The notes under the pieces are model-generated. The model was given only the letters and a program-made list of their open reading frames with translations. It did no database searches and had not been told where the DNA came from. A stretch of 33,459 bases of DNA from M55B132 sp964508895 (GTDB lineage: Bacteria; Bacteroidota; Bacteroidia; Bacteroidales; B18-G4): the NCBI GenBank assembly GCA_964508895.1, contig CAZDWF010000026.1:1-33459 (forward strand), read 5' to 3'. Below are positions 16,379 through 23,900 of the stretch, piece after piece. The position numbers and the translations under genes were made by a program. The first letter of the stretch is position 1; the number at the start of each line of letters is the position of its first letter.

Positions 16379-17855
16379 AATCAATATATCCTATTTTTTC
16401 TATATCGAAATTTATTTTAAGATTATTTTGAAAATCATACAGGGTTAATTTTCGAAGCTCATAATAATTCTGCCAGTAATTTCGCAGGGATCTGTAATAG
16501 TCTTTTTTTGAATTATCATTATCTATTTGAGCCTGATTCAGATCAAGAATGTCATTTACCTTTCCAATCAGATAGCGTTTTTGTGTAACATCATATCTTT
16601 TCTGTGCAACGGTATCAGATTTTGCAGCAATATAGAGCTTATTTTTCTGCATGTTAAATTGCATAACGGTTAAAAAGATATTTTGTTCAAAATCTATCCT
16701 TTCCTGCTCAATAGAAGTCATCACTAATTCCTGATTTGATTCAGCCATTTTTACACGACTCTTTCCAACACCCCAATCTAATATAGGGATTATAAAACTT
16801 AAACCCAGTATTTGTGAATTAGTAGGCTGAGTGTAAGCTCCGGGAAGTGTGTTTCCACTCTGGTTTAATCCAAATGAAGCATTAAGATCAGCATCAAATC
16901 TGTTATCCATTATAGCTTCATTCAGCAAACTTTCGGCTTCAAGGCTTCTCTCCTCAAAATCAAGAGCTGTGCTTGTATTGCTTTTTGCTTCATCAATTGC
17001 TTTAGATGCATTAACAGCAAAATGAAATGTTTCTTTGGGTGGGGAGAGTTCAATTTTTACATCATCTTTGATCCTGAGGAATGACTTCAATTTGAATAAA
17101 TTATTCTCGAGATCAAGTTCGGTATTCTCAACAGCAGCCTGTGCTCTCAGATAATTCAATTCAAGTTGCAAAAGCTCGCTTTCTGCTATTTTTCCAAGAT
17201 TGTAGCGGCCAATGGCTATTTTATATAAGGTGTCATAATTGTGTAGATTTTTAAAGGCTATCTCTCTGTCTATCTGTGTCAACAACAAATTAAAAAAGTA
17301 ATTAACTGCTGTAATAGATACATTCTCCATATCTTCCAGGTACTTTCTTTTTGCTTTATTGTACTTCACTGGTTCTATCCTTTTTTCCCATTTGAATGTA
17401 TTATGCTGGAATATGGGTTGAGAATAATTCAGGTAAACAATGTTTGAATTGTATGTAACAATATCTTCAATGAAATTGTCATTTCTGTTCAATCCGGTAT
17501 TTAGGGATAGGGTACCACCGGTTCCGATTATGTTTTGCCTTAGGGACATGTCAAGATCAACATCTGAGCTTCGGTATTCATTATATTGATCTCCAAATTC
17601 ACTTTCAGTTTTTCTAATCCTGTTTTCAAACTTCGGATTTCCTGAAAGAAGTAATGACGGAAGGTAATCGGCTTTGTATCTCCTGAAATTCCAGTAGCTG
17701 TTTCTGAACCTGTGTTTTGCAATCAATGCTTCAGGAGATTGCTGTTTCGCAATATAAATTACATCATCAAGTGAGAGCTTATTTTCATTGTCCTGAGCAG
17801 AGGAATTAAACCCTGCAATTAGAAGAACTGTAATTAATAATGGTATGATTCTCAT
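16377..17855 (-). CDS. TolC family outer-membrane efflux protein
   Basis: A 492-residue protein with a signal peptide (MRIIPLLITVLLIAGFNSSAQ) and the two-repeat OEP arrangement: helical segments around residues 130-260 and 310-460 with long heptad-like stretches such as NYFFNLLLTQIDREIAFKNLHNYDTLYKI. FIIPILDWGVGKSRVKMAE in the second half is the usual repeat-2 strand and helix. TolC-like trimers provide the outer-membrane channel for tripartite export. Nine bases separate it from the upstream permease gene, and the adaptor gene comes before that, so it is the terminal gene of an efflux operon. Its stop codon lies at the edge of a heptad repeat array. The substrate is unknown. Confidence 0.92.
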   Translation of the reverse strand: MRIIPLLITVLLIAGFNSSAQDNENKLSLDDVIYIAKQQSPEALIAKHRFRNSYWNFRRYKADYLPSLLLSGNPKFENRIRKTESEFGDQYNEYRSSDVDLDMSLRQNIIGTGGTLSLNTGLNRNDNFIEDIVTYNSNIVYLNYSQPIFQHNTFKWEKRIEPVKYNKAKRKYLEDMENVSITAVNYFFNLLLTQIDREIAFKNLHNYDTLYKIAIGRYNLGKIAESELLQLELNYLRAQAAVENTELDLENNLFKLKSFLRIKDDVKIELSPPKETFHFAVNASKAIDEAKSNTSTALDFEERSLEAESLLNEAIMDNRFDADLNASFGLNQSGNTLPGAYTQPTNSQILGLSFIIPILDWGVGKSRVKMAESNQELVMTSIEQERIDFEQNIFLTVMQFNMQKNKLYIAAKSDTVAQKRYDVTQKRYLIGKVNDILDLNQAQIDNDNSKKDYYRSLRNYWQNYYELRKLTLYDFQNNLKINFDIEKIGYID

Positions 17856-17864
17856 GATTATATC

Positions 17865-19220
17865 TTATTCGTAACGAAGTGAAACAACAGGATCTTTTTC
17901 TGAGGCTCTTTTGGCTGGCATATATCCAAACACAATTCCGATAGCGGCTGATACACCAAAAGAGACAATAATTGATAAAGCAGAAATAATGGTAAGTATC
18001 CCGGTGGTTTCCATAATGATCTTTGCAAACAGCACTCCTGTAAAAATACCAATGACACCACCTATCACGCTGAGGAATATTGCTTCAAGAAGGAACTGTA
18101 TAACTATATCTTTTTTTCTGGCACCTGTGGCTTGTCGAATACCAATTTCCTTGGTCCTCTCCATCACCGAAGCCAGCATGATATTCATAATGCCTATACC
18201 TCCAACGATCAGAGAAATGCCTGCAATTACAGCAAGTACAATATTAAAAATATCTTTAGTCCTTTGTTCTTGCTTTAATAGCAATTCAGGAATTTTTATT
18301 TCAAAATCTTCCATGCCCTGATGCCTTCTTATCAGCATCCTCATAATAACCTCTGTAGTTGGCATCAGGTTTGCACTCTCATCAACCTGTACAACTATCT
18401 TGTCAAGTTGATTTTTGTTAGAGCCCTCATCACCACCTCCTGAAGAAAAGAAAGATATCCTTCCTCCTCTTATAGATATACTGCTTCCGCCACCAAATAA
18501 TGATTGTGAGTTGACAATTGACCTGTCTTGAAACCGAAGTAGTACAGTTTCAAGAGGAGCATAAATATTATTATTAAAATCACTAACTCCCAAATCTTTC
18601 CTGTCTTCATCCCTTACTTTTCTGTCTTCAAGAATACCAATTACTTTAAGCCAGACATGTCCGCATTTAATGTATTTGCCAATAGGATTTTCCTGGGAAA
18701 AGAATTTAGCCTTAATAGTTGGTCCGATAATACATACCGCACTCTTATTTTTTAAATGCTCATCAGTGATAAATGTACCTTCCTGCAAGGTGAGATTATA
18801 CACATCGAAGAATTCAGGTGTAACACCATTTAGTTTTGCATTTCTCCTGACCCCATCCTTGATAATGAAGGTTTCATAGGTAACTTCAGGGCTTACTGCG
18901 AGGACTGTAGGTAGAACATCCATGCATGATATTGCATCAGCAAGTGTAAGTCCGGGAGAATATTTCTTTTTGGCAGTTTTTCCTTCATCATCATCATCTT
19001 CTTCAAATGACTCGGAAGTACCAGGAGTGATAACAATATTGTTAACCCCGACAAGCTTGATCTGGTCGAGTATCTCTTTTCTTGCTCCGCTACCTATGGC
19101 CATCATGGCTATAACTGCCGCAACACCGAAGATAATACCAAGGGTAGTGAGAAACGACCTGAATTTATTGGCTGCAACTGCTTCGAGCGCTATAGATAAT
19201 ATTTGTAGATATCTGTACAC
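17865..19220 (-). CDS. MacB-type ABC transporter permease (no ATPase domain)
   Basis: A 451-residue permease starting with GTG, 15 bases after the adaptor stop. The first membrane helix lies at about residues 22-43, followed by a large MacB periplasmic core domain, and three C-terminal helices in an FtsX domain (about 325-350, 375-402, 410-435). SVMERTKEIGIRQATGARKKDI at 351-372 is the FtsX coupling segment and matches MacB-like permeases. Unlike MacB from Escherichia coli there is no fused nucleotide-binding domain, and none is encoded next door. Two low-complexity insertions stand out in the core domain: FEEDDDDEGKTAKKK (72-86) and the Gly/Ser-rich segment at 242-268. MacB-like systems work by mechanotransmission, moving substrate from periplasm to TolC. 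The substrate cannot be read here. Confidence 0.92.
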   Translation of the reverse strand: MYRYLQILSIALEAVAANKFRSFLTTLGIIFGVAAVIAMMAIGSGARKEILDQIKLVGVNNIVITPGTSESFEEDDDDEGKTAKKKYSPGLTLADAISCMDVLPTVLAVSPEVTYETFIIKDGVRRNAKLNGVTPEFFDVYNLTLQEGTFITDEHLKNKSAVCIIGPTIKAKFFSQENPIGKYIKCGHVWLKVIGILEDRKVRDEDRKDLGVSDFNNNIYAPLETVLLRFQDRSIVNSQSLFGGGSSISIRGGRISFFSSGGGDEGSNKNQLDKIVVQVDESANLMPTTEVIMRMLIRRHQGMEDFEIKIPELLLKQEQRTKDIFNIVLAVIAGISLIVGGIGIMNIMLASVMERTKEIGIRQATGARKKDIVIQFLLEAIFLSVIGGVIGIFTGVLFAKIIMETTGILTIISALSIIVSFGVSAAIGIVFGYMPAKRASEKDPVVSLRYE

Positions 19221-19235
19221 GGTAATAAGATTTTA

Positions 19236-20666
19236 TTATTTTTTCTTTCCACCGGATTTTTTCCCACTGTTGTCAGCCTTTCTCATCTTTTGCATATCAT
19301 CTTTACTCATATTTTTCAACCCGCCACCTTTCATCTTTTTCATAAAATCTTCTTTGTCCATATCAGGCTTTGTTTGTATTCCTGCATTTTTGATAGAGTC
19401 TTTTTCTCTTTCATATTTTTCAACAATTTCAGGATCGAGGAAAACAATCTTAAGATCATCAGGTTTATCCGGAATGCTGAGAGAAACATCTTCACCTTTT
19501 AATAATCCTTCTTTGATGATAATATTATTTTCATTGCTTTTGCCTGTAATCACCTGCCTTTTCCTGTTGCCGGTGAATACGTATGTCATGCTGTCGTTTG
19601 CATGGACACATTCTATAGGTATGAATAATACACTGTCGATAATATCAGTAATGATCATGTTTTTGGTTGTCATGGCAGGGCGAAGAATAGAGTCATATTC
19701 ATTAACTTCTATTATCACCTCAAAAACTTTTGCATTAGTATTTCTCAGCTGTTCACCAATATTGGCCACTTCGGTAATAAATCCGGTATATGATTTGTCA
19801 GGAAAAGCATCCACCCCAACTTCAACATCCTGTCCGACAGACACTTTGCTAATGTCAATCTCGTTAACATAAGTTTTCGATTGCATCGTAGTTAAGTCTG
19901 GAAGTTCAGCAACAACAGGATCCCAGACACCTACAGATGATCCAATTCCTTGTTTTTGCCCGTCCCATCTTCTTCTGTAAATAACCATTCCTGACTTAGG
20001 CGCGTAGATCCTGAAACTGTTTTCAATTACTTTCATCTTGTCATATTCCTGCCTGGCCTTACGTAGACTGGCTGAAATTTCCTGCATCTCAGCTATTTTC
20101 TTATTTTTTCTTATGATATAATTACTTTGAGCCTGCTGATATGCTCTATTTGCTTTGTCCAGGTCAATCTGAACCTGTCGCTGTGTTGCAGGAGGTTCGT
20201 ATATAGATTGGTCAACTGCTATTTGTCTTTCTTCCAGGTTATATTTAAGATTAATAAGCTCATCCCTGGCTTGTCGTAATTCAAGGGTTGTATCAAGCTG
20301 GATCTTGATAAACTGAGTTTCAAATTGTTCAACATCAATTTCTTTGTCTTTAAGTTTATTTGCAAGTTCGGTTTTATCAAGAGATGCTACATAATCTCCG
20401 GAATCAACAACTGTTCCATCAGGAATAATGTCTTCAATTTTAATTTCCCAGATCCTGAAATTTCTCAAACCTGTTGGTCCCAGTATTTTTTCAGAATTTT
20501 TAGCTTCAAGTTCACCAGTTGTTGTTACATTGATTTGAAAATCACCGAATTCAACTTCTGTTGTAATCATTTCAGCGGTTTTCTCGCCACTGTTAAAGAT
20601 AATGATCAGGGCAATAATAAAAACTGCAATAATTGAAATCAGGATAAATAATCTTTTTTTCTTCAT
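19236..20666 (-). CDS. Periplasmic adaptor of a MacAB-like efflux system (HlyD/MacA family)
   Basis: A 476-residue protein with one N-terminal membrane helix (about residues 5-25). A lipoyl-like half (GTVVDSGDYVASLDKTEL, about 84-101) is followed by a coiled-coil hairpin (about 100-215), the second lipoyl half (YAPKSGMVIYRRRW), then a beta-barrel and a membrane-proximal domain. This is the membrane fusion protein arrangement, and in front of a MacB-like permease and a TolC-like channel it should link the two. The last 40 residues are unusual: rich in Lys, Met and Gly (FMKKMKGGG, DMQKMRK, SGKKSGGKKK), perhaps a flexible or metal-binding tail. It follows the MoxR gene by 30 bases on the same strand. 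Confidence 0.92.
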   Translation of the reverse strand: MKKKRLFILISIIAVFIIALIIIFNSGEKTAEMITTEVEFGDFQINVTTTGELEAKNSEKILGPTGLRNFRIWEIKIEDIIPDGTVVDSGDYVASLDKTELANKLKDKEIDVEQFETQFIKIQLDTTLELRQARDELINLKYNLEERQIAVDQSIYEPPATQRQVQIDLDKANRAYQQAQSNYIIRKNKKIAEMQEISASLRKARQEYDKMKVIENSFRIYAPKSGMVIYRRRWDGQKQGIGSSVGVWDPVVAELPDLTTMQSKTYVNEIDISKVSVGQDVEVGVDAFPDKSYTGFITEVANIGEQLRNTNAKVFEVIIEVNEYDSILRPAMTTKNMIITDIIDSVLFIPIECVHANDSMTYVFTGNRKRQVITGKSNENNIIIKEGLLKGEDVSLSIPDKPDDLKIVFLDPEIVEKYEREKDSIKNAGIQTKPDMDKEDFMKKMKGGGLKNMSKDDMQKMRKADNSGKKSGGKKK

Positions 20667-20696
20667 CGTAAATTTATTTATAAAGATGATAATTTC

Positions 20697-21665
20697 TTAT
20701 ATTTTCATCAATTCGTTGATGATATTTTCGATGCTTATATTTTCTGCTTCTGCTTTGTAGTTTCTAACAATTCTATGTCTTAAAATGGGAATTGCCACAG
20801 CCTGTATATCTTCAATATCGGGTGAATATTTCCCTGAAATTGCTGCATGGCATTTTGCACCAATGATCATATACTGTGAAGCTCTGGGACCTGCACCCCA
20901 GGTAAGGTATTCATCAGCTAATTTGTGAGATCCCTCTCTATGAGGCCTTGTCTTAGTTGATAAATTAACAGCATATTCATAAACATTGTCAGGAACAGGT
21001 ATCTTACGAATTAGTTTCTGATAGTAGATGATTTCTTCTGCTGAAAGTATAATATTTATCTCGGGGTCTTCATCGCTGGTAGTACTTTTAACAATATCAA
21101 TCTCTTCCTGTGATGATGGATAATCAAGCCAGATGTTGAACATAAACCTGTCTAATTGTGCTTCAGGCAATGGATATGTACCTTCCTGTTCAATTGGGTT
21201 TTGTGTTGCCAGAACAAAAAATGGTTCCTGTAATTGATAATGCTGGCCGGCAACGGTAATTGCTTTTTCCTGCATGGCTTCCAATAATGCAGATTGGGTT
21301 TTAGGTGGTGTTCTGTTTATCTCGTCTGCCAGTATGATGTTTGCAAAAACAGGTCCTTTAATAAACTTAAATTTTCTATTCTCATCCAGGATCTCTGTTC
21401 CAATAATATCAGAAGGCATAAGGTCAGGAGTGAATTGTATCCTCTTATATTCCAATCCTAATGCTTTCGCTATAGTGTTTACCATTAGAGTTTTTGCCAG
21501 TCCTGGAACCCCCACTAACAAACCATGTCCCCGGCTGAAAATAGAAATTACGAGATTTTTTACAACTTCATCCTGCCCAACAATTACTTTTCCAATCTCA
21601 TCTTTTAGTGCATTGTATTTAGAAACAAAAGTGTCAATAGCTTCTACATCAGATTTAAAATTCAT
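20697..21665 (-). CDS. MoxR family AAA+ ATPase
   Basis: A 322-residue protein of the usual MoxR length. Walker A is GVPGLAKT at residues 52-59, Walker B is ILADEINR at 111-118, sensor 1 is in ATQNP (N156), and LDRF at 171-174 carries the likely arginine finger; an AAA lid domain follows with RASQYMIIGAK. MoxR proteins are thought to be chaperone-like ATPases, often working with DUF58/VWA-domain partners to mature enzyme complexes or cope with envelope stress. No DUF58 or VWA gene is adjacent: upstream are three periplasmic folding factors and downstream an efflux operon. The 10-base gap to the SurA-like gene suggests co-transcription with the folding factors. Confidence 0.95.
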   Translation of the reverse strand: MNFKSDVEAIDTFVSKYNALKDEIGKVIVGQDEVVKNLVISIFSRGHGLLVGVPGLAKTLMVNTIAKALGLEYKRIQFTPDLMPSDIIGTEILDENRKFKFIKGPVFANIILADEINRTPPKTQSALLEAMQEKAITVAGQHYQLQEPFFVLATQNPIEQEGTYPLPEAQLDRFMFNIWLDYPSSQEEIDIVKSTTSDEDPEINIILSAEEIIYYQKLIRKIPVPDNVYEYAVNLSTKTRPHREGSHKLADEYLTWGAGPRASQYMIIGAKCHAAISGKYSPDIEDIQAVAIPILRHRIVRNYKAEAENISIENIINELMKI

Positions 21666-21675
21666 AGTGTATCAA

Positions 21676-23022
21676 TTAAAACCATTCGTTGTCAAATTCG
21701 CAGTCTTTGTATTTATCAATTATATTAACGTAAGTTTTCTTCACCTTCCTTTTTACCCATTCAGAAAATGCTTTCTGTTGCTTGTCCTGCTGAGCCCAAT
21801 CCTGTATTATATTATAGTCTTCTTCGAGGTTAGCACGGTGAGGCAGAGTTCTTCTTTTGAGGTAAAGAATTCTGTATGCTTCCCTTTTATCTTCGGTCTC
21901 CATTAGAACAGGCTGAGAGATCTGTCCTACTTTTAGCTTATCAATTACAAAGGAAACACTTGGGTCAAGCTGAGCTGCTTCAAAACGTGTAGTACCGGTC
22001 ATTGGGTTGATAAGTAAACCGCCATTATTTTTACTGGGATCATCAGAGTATTTTATTACAGCTTCATCAAAAGTTAAACTGTCACTCTTAATAAGTAGTG
22101 CAACTGTGTCAAGTTTCAGTTTTGCCTGCAGAAGTTCTTCCGGAGAAACTTTATGCCTTAATAGAATGTGGCGAACATTAACATATTCACCTCTACGTTC
22201 AATAAACTGAATGATATGAAAGCCTGCTTCTGTTTCAACAATTTCTGAAACTTCACCCTTTTTTAATTTGAAAGCTATAGCTTCAAATTCAGGATAGAGT
22301 TCGCCACGGCCATAAAGGCCAAGTTCACCTCCTTTTTTAGCTGAACCGGGATCTTCTGAATACAGAATCGCCAATGTTGAAAAGGACTCACCTTGTTGAA
22401 TCCTGTTTCGAAGTCCACGGAGCCTTTCCTTAATAATAAGTTTTTGCTCAATGCTTATCGGAGGATTTTTGACAATTTGCCCGATAACAACTTCAGAGTT
22501 TATCAATGGAAGACTATCAGTAGGTATAGTGTTAAAGAATTTTCTTACTGCTGATGGAGTAACATTAACATTTGCTGTTATACTTAGCTGAGCAGACTCA
22601 ATAAGCAACTGGTTTCTGATTTCATCTCTGAATTCTTCCTTAAACTCAATAATGGTCTTTCCATAATAATCCTCAAAAGCCTCTTTTGATCCAAACTGGG
22701 CAATGAAATATCTTAACCTCTGATCCATAGAGGATTCAATCTGAGATTCAGTAATCTCAATACTATCAACTTCTGCTTTGTTTAACAGCAGGCTTTGAAA
22801 GAGTAAACTTTCAAGGATCTGGCATTTTACAGTACTTTCACCTCCTGAAATATTTCCCTGCATCCTGTATGTATAATATTGATTCTCAATATCAGATTCA
22901 AGAATAATATTCTTTCCAACGGTAGCGACCACCTGATCAATAACCTTATCCTGAGAAAAACTATAAAAGGGTATGGAAAAAACTAAAAGGCTTAATATAA
23001 GGTTTTTGTAATATTTTATCAT
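21676..23022 (-). CDS. SurA-like periplasmic peptidyl-prolyl isomerase
   Basis: A 448-residue protein with a signal peptide (NLILSLLVFSIPFYSFSQ) and the SurA layout: an N-terminal chaperone region (about 25-165) starting KVIDQVVATVGKNIILESDIE, then two parvulin domains. The first (about 172-275) contains YSEDPGSAKKGGELGLYGRG and EAGFHIIQFIER; the second (about 278-390) contains VRHILLRH and YSDDPSKNNGG. SurA helps unfolded outer-membrane proteins reach the BAM complex. It is the third of three related genes in a row, 39 bases after the middle one and 10 bases before moxR. The second parvulin domain lacks the clean EAG-HI ending and may be inactive. Confidence 0.93.
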   Translation of the reverse strand: MIKYYKNLILSLLVFSIPFYSFSQDKVIDQVVATVGKNIILESDIENQYYTYRMQGNISGGESTVKCQILESLLFQSLLLNKAEVDSIEITESQIESSMDQRLRYFIAQFGSKEAFEDYYGKTIIEFKEEFRDEIRNQLLIESAQLSITANVNVTPSAVRKFFNTIPTDSLPLINSEVVIGQIVKNPPISIEQKLIIKERLRGLRNRIQQGESFSTLAILYSEDPGSAKKGGELGLYGRGELYPEFEAIAFKLKKGEVSEIVETEAGFHIIQFIERRGEYVNVRHILLRHKVSPEELLQAKLKLDTVALLIKSDSLTFDEAVIKYSDDPSKNNGGLLINPMTGTTRFEAAQLDPSVSFVIDKLKVGQISQPVLMETEDKREAYRILYLKRRTLPHRANLEEDYNIIQDWAQQDKQQKAFSEWVKRKVKKTYVNIIDKYKDCEFDNEWF

Positions 23023-23061
23023 AAAATTAATAACGTGGGTTAAAACTAATATTGTATCAAA

Positions 23062-23898
23062 TTAATATATTTCCAATTCGTTTTTACTAAGAGCCTGTTC
23101 TAAAATTTCCTGTTTGACTTGCTTCAGGAATATGCTTTTTCTTTTGTTTAGAATAATTTCCCTGACCTGAGGTTTAATATGCATAAATGGAGTATGTTCA
23201 CCAATATCGTGAATAGCGGAAATATTAAGCATAATAAGTTCAGGATTTTTATTCAGTTCAAAATAAGCTCCTGTGATATAAGCCTCATCGTCATATGCTC
23301 TGATCATTGGAAATTTTCTTTTAAGCTCCAAGCGATTATACCATATGCCCGATTCAATATCGAAGTTTTCAGATACTCCAGGCAGTAATTTATATAAAGT
23401 ATCCCGGGATACCTTTGAAGTGTCGAGAAAATAATTTCTGATATCTGAGTTAAAATCACTTTCATTAATACTGATATACCTTATCTGGAAAAGCTTTTCC
23501 CTTAAAGGAAAATTATTTTGAAACTCAGTATAGAATGTTAACATCTCATCATCAGATATAATTGTATCCAGCTCTTTATCGAGTAGTATTTTCTCATATT
23601 CAAAAACCAGCAAAGAATTTTTATACTCATCAAGTTGATTGCTAAAGTCTTTTTGTTCGTCGGTTAGATTTTCTTCAGCTTTATAAATAAGAACTTTATT
23701 CTTGACCCAGTTGCTGATATAATTCTTTACCAGGATCAGGCTGTCTCTGGAACTGGTGCCTGGTAGTACCAGTCCAATTACTTCAGATTCGTATAAGTAT
23801 TCGTCATAAACTCTTGCCAATACATTTTCTTCACTATTATCACTTGTTGGATGGCAAGCAATTAATAAAAGTATCAGCAGATGTCTGAGTTTTTTCAA
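23062..23898 (-). CDS. SurA/PpiD-like lipoprotein without a recognisable PPIase domain
   Basis: A 278-residue probable lipoprotein starting with TTG, two bases after the stop of the upstream gene; its lipobox LLIAC places the lipidated cysteine at C15. No ATG occurs near the signal sequence, so the TTG start is needed. The segment VLARVYDEYLYESEV, then helices with KNYISNWVKNKVLIYKAEENL, resembles the N-terminal chaperone region of SurA/PpiD proteins. The pattern of HILI, GGDLG and GFHI expected of a parvulin domain is missing; the C-terminal helix REIILNKRKSIFLKQVKQEILEQA looks like the SurA C-terminal helix. It therefore seems to be a chaperone-only relative between two parvulin proteins. 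Function is inferred from context. Confidence 0.75.
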   Translation of the reverse strand: MKKLRHLLILLLIACHPTSDNSEENVLARVYDEYLYESEVIGLVLPGTSSRDSLILVKNYISNWVKNKVLIYKAEENLTDEQKDFSNQLDEYKNSLLVFEYEKILLDKELDTIISDDEMLTFYTEFQNNFPLREKLFQIRYISINESDFNSDIRNYFLDTSKVSRDTLYKLLPGVSENFDIESGIWYNRLELKRKFPMIRAYDDEAYITGAYFELNKNPELIMLNISAIHDIGEHTPFMHIKPQVREIILNKRKSIFLKQVKQEILEQALSKNELEIY

Positions 23899-23900
23899 AA

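Noticed and set aside
18922..19872. Plus-strand open frame of 316 codons
   Set aside because: It runs antisense across the permease and adaptor genes, has Ser/Phe/Ile-rich low-complexity sequence typical of reverse translation, and shows no domain.
20697..21665. MoxR as the missing ATPase of the efflux system
   Set aside because: It is an AAA+ protein without an ABC signature motif (LSGGQ), so it cannot act as the nucleotide-binding subunit of an ABC permease.
21274..21906. Plus-strand open frame of 210 codons
   Set aside because: Antisense to moxR and the SurA-like gene, with no recognisable motif.
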